Shown here in pieces: positions 6,594-13,861 of a stretch of 27,421 bases of DNA. Under the pieces are notes generated by a model that made no database searches, was not told the origin of the DNA, and saw nothing but the letters and a program-made list of their open reading frames with translations. Location: the NCBI GenBank assembly GCA_036843405.1, contig DAITSJ010000030.1, positions 1 through 27,421 on the forward strand, written 5' to 3'. Origin of the DNA: DGNJ01 sp002388905. GTDB lineage: Bacteria; Pseudomonadota; Gammaproteobacteria; Pseudomonadales; Porticoccaceae. Position numbers and translations under genes: made by a program. Each line of letters starts with the position of its first letter. Position 1 is the stretch's first letter.

Positions 6594-7808
6594 ATGCAGC
6601 ACTTTCAAAAGTCAAACAAGTTGGACAACGTATGCTACGACATACGGGGCCCGGTGCTGGACGAAGCCAATCGTCTCGAGGAGGAAGGTCACCGAATTAT
6701 CAAGCTCAATATCGGCAATCCGGCACCCTTCGGCTTCGACGCGCCCGACGAGATCATTCAGGATGTCATCCACAACCTGGCCGCCGCCCAGGGCTATTCC
6801 CACGCCAAGGGAATTTTCTCCGCCCGCAAGGCGGTCATGCAGCGCACCCAGGTCCAGGGTTTGCCGGATGTGGAAATCGACGACATTTTCCTCGGCAACG
6901 GCGCCAGCGAACTGATTGTCATGGCCATGCAGGCGCTGCTCAACAACGGCGACGAAATCCTGGTACCGGCCCCGGATTACCCGCTCTGGACCGCGGCCGT
7001 AACCCTCGCCGGGGGCAAGCCTGTCCACTACCGCTGCGACGAGAGCAACGGCTGGCAACCGGATATCGAGGACATCGAGGAAAAGATCAACGGCCGCACC
7101 CGGGGCATCGTGGTGATCAACCCCAATAACCCCACCGGGGCCGTGTACAGCGAGGACACCCTCAAACAGATCGTCGAGATCGCCCGCCAGGACGACCTGG
7201 TGATCTTCGCCGACGAAATCTACGACCGCATCGTCTACGACGACGCTGTTCATCATCCCCTGGGCAGGCTCGCCACCGATGTCCTGTGCGTGACCTTCAA
7301 CGGCCTGTCCAAGTCCTACCGACTGGCCGGTTTTCGTTCCGGGTGGATGGTGGTCAGCGGCGCCAAGCACCGGGCCCGGGGGTATATCCAGGGCATGGAG
7401 ATGCTCGCTTCCATGCGCCTGTGCGCCAACGTGCCGGCCATGTACGCCATCCAGACCGCACTGGGCGGCTACCAGAGTATCGAGGACCTGATCCGTCCCG
7501 GCGGTCGTCTCTACGACCAGCGCGAAAAGGCTCACCAGTTGCTGACGGCGATCCCGGGGGTTTCCTGCGTCAAGCCCAAGGGCGCCCTGTACCTCTTCCC
7601 CCGCCTGGATCCGGATGTCTACCCGATAAAGGACGACGAACAGTTCGTCCTGGATTTGCTGCAACAGGAAAAGATGCTGCTGGTCCAGGGCACCGCCTTC
7701 AACCTTCCGGATTCCAACCACTTCCGCATCGTATTCCTGCCCCGGGAGGACGATCTGGAGGACGCGGTGGGCCGGCTCGGGGAATTCCTGGGGCGTCTGA
7801 GGCGTTAA
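6594..7808 (+). CDS. alaA: Glutamate-pyruvate aminotransferase
   Basis: AlaA is a PLP-dependent class I/II aminotransferase that makes L-alanine from pyruvate and glutamate in the cytoplasm. The 404-aa product aligns end to end by eye with E. coli AlaA (405 aa): N-terminal 'KLDNVCYDIRGPVL', 'LNIGNPAPFGFDAPDEI', 'INPNNPTGAVYS', and the PLP lysine K240 in 'FNGLSKSYRLAGFRSGWMV', then 'EMLASMRLCANVPA'. The ATG at 6594 fits the family N-terminus although no clear Shine-Dalgarno is visible. The gene is divergent from msrB. Its stop codon is interlocked with that of the convergent ATP-NAD-kinase-like gene. Confidence 0.97.
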   Translation: MQHFQKSNKLDNVCYDIRGPVLDEANRLEEEGHRIIKLNIGNPAPFGFDAPDEIIQDVIHNLAAAQGYSHAKGIFSARKAVMQRTQVQGLPDVEIDDIFLGNGASELIVMAMQALLNNGDEILVPAPDYPLWTAAVTLAGGKPVHYRCDESNGWQPDIEDIEEKINGRTRGIVVINPNNPTGAVYSEDTLKQIVEIARQDDLVIFADEIYDRIVYDDAVHHPLGRLATDVLCVTFNGLSKSYRLAGFRSGWMVVSGAKHRARGYIQGMEMLASMRLCANVPAMYAIQTALGGYQSIEDLIRPGGRLYDQREKAHQLLTAIPGVSCVKPKGALYLFPRLDPDVYPIKDDEQFVLDLLQQEKMLLVQGTAFNLPDSNHFRIVFLPREDDLEDAVGRLGEFLGRLRR

Positions 7809-8938
7809 CCTGCCGAAAGCGGGTAGAGAATGCTGTCCCGGTAGCCGGTCACGACCCTGATAAGACCGCTGTAGGCCCGGTCCAGCGCCGGGTCGTCGGT
7901 GTCCAGCAACAGGGGCCTGCCCCCAAGTTCGGTAATCTTGGTCTTGGTGGCCAGCACCAGCAGGTTGTCCCTTCCCACCCGGCGCAGGACGGCCGGCGTC
8001 AGTTGCTGGTTGCCCCGGCCGAAGAGCACCCCCTGACCGCCAATGGGCGTGACCACGATCACCGCCCGGGGGGCCCGGTCGAGCGCGCTCTCGATCCGCC
8101 CCGCATCCACATCGGCGGCCACCAGCTCCCCGTGAAGGACCAGGTCCACACCCAGCAGCGTCCCTTCCACCCCCAGCGCCTCGGTCACGGCCCGGGTGGT
8201 AGTGCCGGGACCGATTATATAGAGCGCGTCGTTGTCCATGGTCTCCAGCACCTCGGCCGCGATATCGTCCAGCACCAGGGCTTCCACCTCGCGACCGCTT
8301 TCCTTGACCCGCTGCACGAAGTGTCCCGCCTCCGGCACCTGCATCTCGCCGTAGTGCCGGGCCCTGACGCTGCCCCGACGGAAAGCCTCTTCGTCGATAT
8401 CCCGCACATCCCGTTCGCGCAGGTCCACCAGGTCCCCCGCCACCAGCCGGCGCACGATCTGCCCCGCCGCCTCCGGATTGACGGCAAAGACACCGGAATG
8501 CATCTTGACGCCGGCGGGAATACCCAGCACCGCCTGACCGGGCGGTACCGCGGAACAGATATCCCGGGCGGTACCGTCCCCGCCGGCGAACAGCAGCAGG
8601 TCGATACCACGATCGCAGAGCCGTGCCGCCAGGCGGCGGGTATCCCGGGCACTGGTGGGCCCCGGCTCCAGAGTCCCTTCCACCCGGAAGTCAAAACCCG
8701 ATTCCGCCAGCAGGGCTTCGCCCATGGACCCCGGGCAGGTGACAAAACGCAGATGGGCGACATCCGGTGCCAGCGCGCCGAGGGTCCGGCGGGCCCGCTC
8801 CATGGCGCGGGCCACTTGTCCCGTCTCGGGCGGCGGCAGGTGATCGCTGCCCTTCTCGCCCCGGGGACCGCCAGTACCCGCCACCGGGTTGACGATCAGG
8901 CCGATGGTGAAAAGCGCGTTGGTTTGATCTGAATCCAT
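7805..8938 (-). CDS. ATP-NAD/AcoX-kinase-like protein (COG3199 type)
   Basis: This 377-aa cytoplasmic protein has a diacylglycerol/NAD-kinase fold. 'IGLIVNPVAGTGG' (about 12-24) and the nucleotide-binding GGDGT (119-123, followed by ARDI) are the diagnostic motifs, and 'VLGIPAGVKMHSGVFAVNPEAAG' follows. It is longer than housekeeping NadK (about 290 aa) and fits the COG3199 'ATP-NAD kinase family' group, whose substrate is not settled. It need not be the essential NAD kinase of the cell. The ATG at 8938 was chosen because the fold starts right after it; the next upstream start would add 25 residues without similarity. The ribosome site is weak. Confidence 0.85.
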   Translation of the reverse strand: MDSDQTNALFTIGLIVNPVAGTGGPRGEKGSDHLPPPETGQVARAMERARRTLGALAPDVAHLRFVTCPGSMGEALLAESGFDFRVEGTLEPGPTSARDTRRLAARLCDRGIDLLLFAGGDGTARDICSAVPPGQAVLGIPAGVKMHSGVFAVNPEAAGQIVRRLVAGDLVDLRERDVRDIDEEAFRRGSVRARHYGEMQVPEAGHFVQRVKESGREVEALVLDDIAAEVLETMDNDALYIIGPGTTTRAVTEALGVEGTLLGVDLVLHGELVAADVDAGRIESALDRAPRAVIVVTPIGGQGVLFGRGNQQLTPAVLRRVGRDNLLVLATKTKITELGGRPLLLDTDDPALDRAYSGLIRVVTGYRDSILYPLSAG

Positions 8939-8971
8939 TGCCGAGACTGTTGTTTCGCACACAATAGTACT

Positions 8972-9010
8972 ACCTGTTCTGGCGGCCCCTGCGCAAAACA
9001 AGTAACAGGT
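8972..9010. repeat. Separated inverted repeat in a divergent intergenic region
   Basis: ACCTGTT (8972-8978) and AACAGGT (9004-9010) are perfect 7-bp inverted arms 25 bases apart, between the divergent kinase-like gene and the 66-aa gene. The arrangement would suit two half-sites of a regulator acting on both genes. Chance is possible at this arm length. Confidence 0.3.
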
Positions 9011-9090
9011 CACTTTATTTCACGCCGGGGCACACTAGCATTGAAAGGATCATATACCGAAGGCCAACGGGCCGCTCTGGGGAGGACGCC

Positions 9091-9291
9091 ATGCGAGAAT
9101 CATCCACCGCCAACGATACCGGGCATCGCCGGAAACGCCGATCACAAGCGTCTGCGGCAGACCGGGCGCCGGACTTCCACGGCGCGGCGATCGTGACCGG
9201 GGACGGCCGGGAACTGCCCATCACCGAGACCATGCTCCGGGACGCCTTCGAGAAGCTGGAATCCGCTTCCAGGCGCGATTTCCGGGCTTAG
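9091..9291 (+). CDS. Small PA1571-like protein
   Basis: This 66-aa protein has a basic N-terminal half and a C-terminal 'GAAIVTGDGRELPITETMLRDAFEKLE'. That pattern resembles the small uncharacterised PA1571 family of Pseudomonas relatives ('..ITEAMI...C..LE'). A strong ribosome site, GGGGAGG, lies six bases before the ATG and supports a real gene. No membrane segment or cysteine is visible. The stop TAG overlaps the pdxB stop on the other strand. Function is unknown; the family assignment is from memory of the motif. Confidence 0.75.
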   Translation: MRESSTANDTGHRRKRRSQASAADRAPDFHGAAIVTGDGRELPITETMLRDAFEKLESASRRDFRA

Positions 9292-10391
9292 ACCCTGAAA
9301 CCCAGGATTTTAAGGGCCGCGAGCAGTTCTCCCCCGGGCCGCCCGCGAACCCGGAAATGACTGAATTCCCGGCGCACCGGGTAGTGCTTGCGCAAGCGGT
9401 CGAAGGCGGCACCCCGGTCCCCGTCGGCGTCCGCCAGAGCATGGCGCATGTGACGCCCGTCGCGGCGGGGATCATAAGCGGATAGCACCACCGATGCCAG
9501 GGTTGCCCCGGGCTCGACCCTGATGACGGCCGGCGCTTCCGCGGGTGCGGGTGGCGGTAAGGGCGCGTCCCGCCAGCGGCAGAATGCCGCCAGTACCATC
9601 CGGGTGCCCGCCAGCCGGCCCTCCAGGCTGTAACCGGCGATATGGGGCGTGCCCAGTGCGACCCGTTCGAGCAGGTCCGGATCGATGTCCGGCTCGTTTT
9701 CCCAGACATCCAGTACCGCCCGCAGGGCACCCTCCCCGAGCCGCGCCAGCAACGCCCGGTTGTCCACCACCGCGCCGCGCCCGGCATTAATGAGCAGCGT
9801 ACCCGGGCGCAGGCGACGGAGCACCGCCTCGTCGAACAGGTGCCGGGTGGGATAAGGCCCGCTTCGGGTCAAGGGTGCATGGAGGCAAAGGACATCCGCC
9901 TCCAGCACCGCTTCGAAAGTGGTCAGGTCCGGGACCTGACGCTCGTCGAGGAAGGGGTCGTAACAGCGACAGTCCACCCCCAGGGCTTTAAGGCGCCGGT
10001 ACAGGCCGCCGCCGACATTGCCGCACCCGACAATGCCCAGGGTTTTATCGCGCCAGCCCGGTTCGCAGGCACAGAGCACTGCCGTCATGTAATCCGCCAC
10101 CGCCCTGGCATTGCAACCCGGGGCATGGGCGAAGGCGATGCCCCGTTCCGCCAGGTAGTCCGTATCCACATGGTCGGTGCCGATGGTTGCCGAACCGACA
10201 AACTTTACCGCGCTGCCCGCCAGCAAGGTCCTGTTCACGACAGTGACCGAGCGCACCAGCAGCACGTCGGCACCGGCCACTGCCGCCCGGTCGATGCGCC
10301 GCCCGGGCAGGGTAATGACCCGGCCGAATTCACCGAACAGCTCCGCAATGGCAGGCATGTTTTCATCGGCGACAATTGTCAGCGCGGTCAT
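9288..10391 (-). CDS. pdxB: Erythronate-4-phosphate dehydrogenase
   Basis: PdxB oxidises 4-phosphoerythronate in the DXP-dependent pyridoxal phosphate pathway. The 367-aa protein is a D-2-hydroxyacid dehydrogenase: the NAD-binding GCGNVG (122-127) and catalytic R195 (INAGRG), E223 (WENEP) and H240 (TPHIAGYSLEG) are present. The PdxB-specific C-terminal dimerisation domain is recognisable in 'FDRLRKHYPVRREF'. E. coli PdxB has 378 aa. I chose the ATG at 10391, which has AGGAGG four bases upstream; the ATG five codons earlier would place that ribosome site inside the gene. The start overlaps the stop of the nuclease gene (ATGA), so it is the last gene of a four-gene operon. Confidence 0.96.
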   Translation of the reverse strand: MTALTIVADENMPAIAELFGEFGRVITLPGRRIDRAAVAGADVLLVRSVTVVNRTLLAGSAVKFVGSATIGTDHVDTDYLAERGIAFAHAPGCNARAVADYMTAVLCACEPGWRDKTLGIVGCGNVGGGLYRRLKALGVDCRCYDPFLDERQVPDLTTFEAVLEADVLCLHAPLTRSGPYPTRHLFDEAVLRRLRPGTLLINAGRGAVVDNRALLARLGEGALRAVLDVWENEPDIDPDLLERVALGTPHIAGYSLEGRLAGTRMVLAAFCRWRDAPLPPPAPAEAPAVIRVEPGATLASVVLSAYDPRRDGRHMRHALADADGDRGAAFDRLRKHYPVRREFSHFRVRGRPGGELLAALKILGFRV

Positions 10392-11275
10392 CCGGCCTCC
10401 TGCCATCGCCCCACCCTGGCCACCAGGCCACCGATGCCCAGTTCGCCGAACAGATCCCGTACCGCCGCCATATCCGGCGGGCGGCGCCGGGTGCGCCCGG
10501 GTTCGGGAATCTGGGCCGCATCGTCAACCAGCCGGGTCAACTTCAGGGCCAGTTGTATCTGCTCGCGGTACTGATCCAGCTTTGCCGGCAAGCCCCGGGC
10601 TCCGCGCACGGCAACCGACGCCGCCGCGCCGGGATCGTCGAGCCACTGATCCAGGGGACCCAGAGCGGCCAGCAGGGCAGTGGCGGTCTTCGCGCCCACC
10701 CCCGGTACACCGGGAATGTTGTCGCTGCTGTCACCCACCAGGGCCAGATAGTCCGGTACCCATTCCGGGGCCATGCCCCGGGTTTTGATAAAGCCCGCCC
10801 GATCCAGGGGGGTACCGTAGCCGTAATCCTGGAGCCGGGCGTCACCGATAAGCAACTGCGCAAGGTCCTTGTCGCGGCTGAGGATCTCTATACGGTGACG
10901 ATCCCGCCCCCGACGGGCCAGGCTCGCCAGCAGGTCGTCGGCCTCGTACTCGGAACTGGCACAGGTGGCGATACCCAGGACCTCGGCCACTTGCCGACAG
11001 GCCCTCAACTGGAACGCCAGGGCCTCGTCCGGCAGGGCCCGGTTGGCCTTGTAGGCGGGGTAGAGACGATGGCGAAAACCGGTCTCCAGGCTCTCGTCAA
11101 AGGCGGCGACAATGTAACCGGGGCGCTCCGCCGACAATAACCGTATCAGGAAGGCGGCGAACCCGTAGACCGCCTCCGTAGGCATGCCGTCCCGGCAGAA
11201 CCAGCGGGGTTCCAGGGCGAAATAGCTGCGGAAGATATAGACCGAGCTGTCGACCAGATAGAGCGGTTCGGACAT
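10388..11275 (-). CDS. Standalone 5'-3' exonuclease / flap endonuclease domain protein
   Basis: This 295-aa protein resembles the 5' nuclease domain of DNA polymerase I without the polymerase part. Metal and DNA-binding positions are visible: D9 (YLVDSSVYIFRS), D60, the 'RHRLYPAYKANR' helical arch (68-79), E111/D113/D114 (EADD), D135/D137 (SRDKD) and D182/D185 (GDSSDN). A helix-hairpin-helix 'IPGVPGVGAKTA' follows. E. coli Xni (ExoIX) is shorter and lacks part of this last acidic site, so I do not apply that symbol. It probably trims flaps or RNA primers. It starts 5 bases after epmC and overlaps pdxB by 4. Confidence 0.9.
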   Translation of the reverse strand: MSEPLYLVDSSVYIFRSYFALEPRWFCRDGMPTEAVYGFAAFLIRLLSAERPGYIVAAFDESLETGFRHRLYPAYKANRALPDEALAFQLRACRQVAEVLGIATCASSEYEADDLLASLARRGRDRHRIEILSRDKDLAQLLIGDARLQDYGYGTPLDRAGFIKTRGMAPEWVPDYLALVGDSSDNIPGVPGVGAKTATALLAALGPLDQWLDDPGAAASVAVRGARGLPAKLDQYREQIQLALKLTRLVDDAAQIPEPGRTRRRPPDMAAVRDLFGELGIGGLVARVGRWQEAG

Positions 11276-11280
11276 GGGCG

Positions 11281-11820
11281 TCACGCCGGCGGCCGGAGGT
11301 AACGGCGCTTGTCGAAGGGGTTGCCGGTGCCGAACTCGCGGGCGAGGGCTTCGGCAAACAGGTGCGCCCGCTCGGGTAACCCCCGTTGGCAATAGGCCCG
11401 GGCCTGATCGCGCACGGCCTCGACAAAGTGTGGCGAGGGACCGGCATCGCCGGCCAGGTTATCGGCACTGACATAAAAAGGGTGACCGGCGGCCTCGGAG
11501 AAGGTCCACTCCAGGGCCTGGGGCCTCACCTCCACCGCCTCGAAAGCCCGCTGCTGTGCGGCACTGCGCCCGTCCGGGGCGTACCAGTACCCGAAGTCCA
11601 CCCGCAGGCGCCTGGCGGGGCCGGCAATGCACCAGTGGGCGGTTTCGTGCAGGGCGCTGGCAAAATAATCGGCCCGGTAGATCAGGCGGTGTCTGGGACA
11701 ATCCCCGCTCGCGGGCAGATACAGGGGTTCGTCCGCACCACCCACAAGGAGGGTATTCCAGCGGGCAAGGAAAGTATCCCGGAAAACGGCCTCCAGTCGA
11801 GTGATGCGGAGGTCGGTCAC
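11281..11820 (-). CDS. epmC: Elongation factor P hydroxylase
   Basis: EpmC (YfcM) hydroxylates the beta-lysylated lysine of EF-P, the last step after EpmB and EpmA; those partner genes are not in this window. The 179-aa protein matches E. coli YfcM (182 aa) through 'DEPLYLPA', the metal site HETAH (58-62), 'WCIAGPARR', 'DFGYWYAPDGR' and 'VRPQALEW'. I chose the GTG at 11820, which has GAGG five bases upstream and gives the family length; the ATG at 11844 has no ribosome site and overlaps the upstream gene. It is second in the operon, 7 bases after the cyclotransferase-like gene. Confidence 0.95.
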   Translation of the reverse strand: MTDLRITRLEAVFRDTFLARWNTLLVGGADEPLYLPASGDCPRHRLIYRADYFASALHETAHWCIAGPARRLRVDFGYWYAPDGRSAAQQRAFEAVEVRPQALEWTFSEAAGHPFYVSADNLAGDAGPSPHFVEAVRDQARAYCQRGLPERAHLFAEALAREFGTGNPFDKRRYLRPPA

Positions 11821-11827
11821 CCGGGCC

Positions 11828-12298
11828 TCAGCCCCAGCCGGCATGGTCGTCGTCGCAGCAGGGCGTCGCTTTCAGCCATTCCAGGTAGTCCGGCGACAGA
11901 TAGGCCCTGCCTTCGAGAAGCTGGCCCAGGTACCAGGGCAGCGGGCGGATACGATTGTCGATAACCGCGGGGTTGGCCACGTAGGTCCAGGCCGGCTGCT
12001 CGCCGCTGGACGTGATCACGGTAAAGCGCTCGCGGCTGTAATAGCGCGGAGCGCCCTCGAACGGATCCATAAGCCGTATCTGGCCATGGTCGGCAAGGCG
12101 ATAAAGCACCCCTTCCACCGCCTCCCCCGGCGCGTAGACGATATTGGCGCAGGCCCAGTTGGGGTTGTGGCGCGAGCGCTTGTTGAAACGCAGGCCCATG
12201 CCGGGCAACCGGCCCGGCATGCTGTCCAGCACCGCCAGGCCCCGGTCCCGCACCCGCTGCGGATTCATGTTGGAGCCGTAGGCGAAATAGAATGGCAT
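11828..12298 (-). CDS. Gamma-glutamylcyclotransferase-fold protein
   Basis: This 156-aa cytoplasmic protein of the GGCT/AIG2-like fold starts with the family motif 'YFAYGSNMNPQR'. The acidic catalytic position of the family corresponds to E81 in 'MDPFEGAPRYY'. Such enzymes cleave gamma-glutamyl amines or dipeptides to 5-oxoproline; the exact substrate is not predictable. The C-terminal 'CCDDDHAGWG' has adjacent cysteines. AAGGTGA lies seven bases before the ATG. It is the first gene of the operon with epmC, the nuclease and pdxB. Confidence 0.88.
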   Translation of the reverse strand: MPFYFAYGSNMNPQRVRDRGLAVLDSMPGRLPGMGLRFNKRSRHNPNWACANIVYAPGEAVEGVLYRLADHGQIRLMDPFEGAPRYYSRERFTVITSSGEQPAWTYVANPAVIDNRIRPLPWYLGQLLEGRAYLSPDYLEWLKATPCCDDDHAGWG

Positions 12299-12318
12299 AA
12301 ATCGCTCACCTTGGAGAT

Positions 12319-12347
12319 TTTTAACACAAAGTATTGTGCTTTTTCAA
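12319..12347 (-). promoter_or_regulatory. Putative promoter of the GGCT-epmC-nuclease-pdxB operon
   Basis: On the minus strand, TTGAAA (12347-12342) is separated by 17 bases from TTAAAA (12324-12319). This is the only AT-rich patch in the region. The predicted start is near 12312 and the leader about 14 bases, which includes the AAGGTGA ribosome site. Confidence 0.5.
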
Positions 12348-12374
12348 AATCGCGCGTACCGTATCTTGCGATGG

Positions 12375-12403
12375 TTGCGCTTTTCCCAGGGCGCAGCTCT
12401 ATC
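12375..12403 (+). promoter_or_regulatory. Possible promoter of the 231-aa hypothetical gene
   Basis: TTGCGC (12375-12380), a 17-base spacer and TCTATC (12398-12403) form a weak sigma70-like pair about 37 bases upstream of the ATG. It lies about 28 bases from the divergent operon promoter, so the two may influence each other. Confidence 0.3.
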
Positions 12404-12439
12404 GGTAGAAAACCGACTACCATCGCGAGGAGGCGTATT

Positions 12440-13135
12440 ATGACTACCTCTACCCAAGGCCACAACACGGAAAACGTGGTCGACCTCTTCTCCGGCAAGC
12501 CCTTCTCCCATCGCCACAACCGCCGCATCATCCGCCTGGCGCCGGAAATGGACGGCCTGGAAATGATCTACTCCAACGAGGCCCACCCGGACAAGGTGTT
12601 CAGCATCAAGGTGCTGTGCTGGGCCCTGCGCGCGGACGGCGAGGTCGTGGGCCTGGTTCCCTGGCTCGACGATATCACCGCATGCCCGGATATCCGCGAT
12701 CCCCTGAACGGCAAGTGGGAGGGCTATTACGATCCGGGAATCGACGAGGTCTTTTTCGAGCCGCCCCTGCACAAGGTCGTGGAGGTGGAATCCGCCGCCG
12801 AGTATTACGAGTTCGAATGCGATTCCGGCGAGGAAATCCTCCAGGAAATGCCCGATACCATCGGCACGCACGCAGTCCTCTCAGGGGACGGCTTCAAGAC
12901 CCTGACACTGAAAGAGGTGGTCAGCTGGCGGCTCCACGCCGACGGCACGGTGGCGGGCATGATCGTCGACGACGACAAGGTGGTGGAGACCCCGGTACTT
13001 CCCGGTGACGACAGCCTCTTCCCGGCCCGCGGCCACGCCGACTTCCACTACTACTTCCAGCACCATATCGCCAACAAGATCAAGGCCCGGGACCCGGAGG
13101 CCATGGCAGCCATCTCGCTGCTGGTGGAACCCTGA
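12440..13135 (+). CDS. Conserved hypothetical protein, 231 aa
   Basis: I recognise no characterised domain. The protein is acidic and soluble, without signal peptide or membrane segment. It has two regions with a similar local phrase, 'WALRADGEVVGLVPWLDD' (about residues 67-84) and 'WRLHADGTVAGMIVDDDK' (about 164-181), suggesting an internally duplicated small domain. The aromatic/acidic middle ('EYYEFECDSGEEILQEMPDTIGTHA') looks well structured. GAGGAGG seven bases before the ATG at 12440 is an excellent ribosome site. Similar proteins occur, as I recall, in Pseudomonas- and Marinobacter-type genomes without assigned function. It stands alone between two minus-strand operons. Confidence 0.85.
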   Translation: MTTSTQGHNTENVVDLFSGKPFSHRHNRRIIRLAPEMDGLEMIYSNEAHPDKVFSIKVLCWALRADGEVVGLVPWLDDITACPDIRDPLNGKWEGYYDPGIDEVFFEPPLHKVVEVESAAEYYEFECDSGEEILQEMPDTIGTHAVLSGDGFKTLTLKEVVSWRLHADGTVAGMIVDDDKVVETPVLPGDDSLFPARGHADFHYYFQHHIANKIKARDPEAMAAISLLVEP

Positions 13136-13146
13136 GCCGGGACTGA

Positions 13147-13199
13147 CGCCGGGCCGCTTCACTGGCGCCCGGCGCAATCCCCGCTGCCCTGTAGAGGGC
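13147..13199. terminator. Two hairpins in a convergent gap, possible bidirectional terminator region
   Basis: CGCCGGGC (13147-13154) pairs perfectly with GCCCGGCG (13167-13174). A second hairpin, GCCCT GTAG AGGGC, follows at 13186-13199. They fill the 87-base gap between the convergent 231-aa gene and the alpha/beta hydrolase. Neither is followed by a T-run, so termination by them is uncertain; they could protect 3' ends or be Rho-dependent signals. Confidence 0.4.
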
Positions 13200-13222
13200 A
13201 TATACCCGGCGCCAACCCCCGT

Positions 13223-13861
13223 TTATTGCCGGCCCGCCAGCGACCGACAGAAGTCGGCCACGCTGGCGGCGGCTTCCCCGAGCAACTGCGCCCGGGTCCG
13301 GCCCGACTTGACCGTGGGCTTGAAGTCGTGATCCCCGGCTTCCAGCCAGTGGATGCGGATCCACCTCGACAGGGCGACGTCGGCCAGTTCCGCGGGCTTT
13401 CCGAAAGGGTCACGGGTTCCCTGCACAATCAGCCCCGGCACATCCAGGGCTTCCAGGTGTTCCGTACGCATCTTTTCGGGCTTGCCCGGCGGATGAAAGG
13501 GATAGCCGAAACAGCAAAATCCCGCGGGCTTCAGCTCCCCGGCCACCATTGAGGCCATACGTCCGCCCAAGGATTTCCCCCCTATCAATACCGGACCCCG
13601 GCGGTCGTCCGCCAACCGGCGATAGATATCCCGCCAGGTATCGAGCAACACCTCCCGGCGATCCGGTGGGCGCCTGGTCCCCGTGCGGCGCCGTTCGGCC
13701 ATGTAGGGAAACTCGAAGCGCAGTGTGGCCACCCCATTTTCCGCCAGGGCGTCCGCCAGCCGGTACATGAAATCGCTGTCCATGGGGGCGCCGGCGCCGT
13801 GGGCCAGGATCAGCGTTGCCAACGGCTCGCCGGCCGGACGGATCGAAAGCGTGTCAGCCAC
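13223..13861 (-). CDS. Alpha/beta hydrolase of the KANL3/Tex30-like type
   Basis: This 212-aa protein is a cytoplasmic serine hydrolase. 'LILAHGAGAPMDSDFM' supplies the oxyanion-hole region, the nucleophile elbow is GGKSLGG with S97, the acid is D151 ('VQGTRDPFG') and the base H178 ('GDHDF'). This pattern fits the bacterial family related to human TEX30/KANSL3. No natural substrate is established for it. The start is GTG at 13861, overlapping the yheU stop by 8 bases, which points to translational coupling. It is the last gene of the methyltransferase-yheU-hydrolase operon. Confidence 0.88.
   Translation of the reverse strand: MADTLSIRPAGEPLATLILAHGAGAPMDSDFMYRLADALAENGVATLRFEFPYMAERRRTGTRRPPDRREVLLDTWRDIYRRLADDRRGPVLIGGKSLGGRMASMVAGELKPAGFCCFGYPFHPPGKPEKMRTEHLEALDVPGLIVQGTRDPFGKPAELADVALSRWIRIHWLEAGDHDFKPTVKSGRTRAQLLGEAAASVADFCRSLAGRQ

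Noticed and set aside
6612..7721. 369-aa minus-strand open frame opposite alaA
   Set aside because: It is antisense to a gene that matches AlaA along its whole length.
7286..8932. 548-aa plus-strand open frame spanning the alaA end and the kinase-like gene
   Set aside because: It crosses two real genes in other frames and has a Pro/Arg/Gly-rich translation with no domain.
11801..12439. Upstream extension of the 231-aa hypothetical frame
   Set aside because: It runs antisense through the cyclotransferase gene and both promoters, and the strong GAGGAGG ribosome site marks 12440 as the start.
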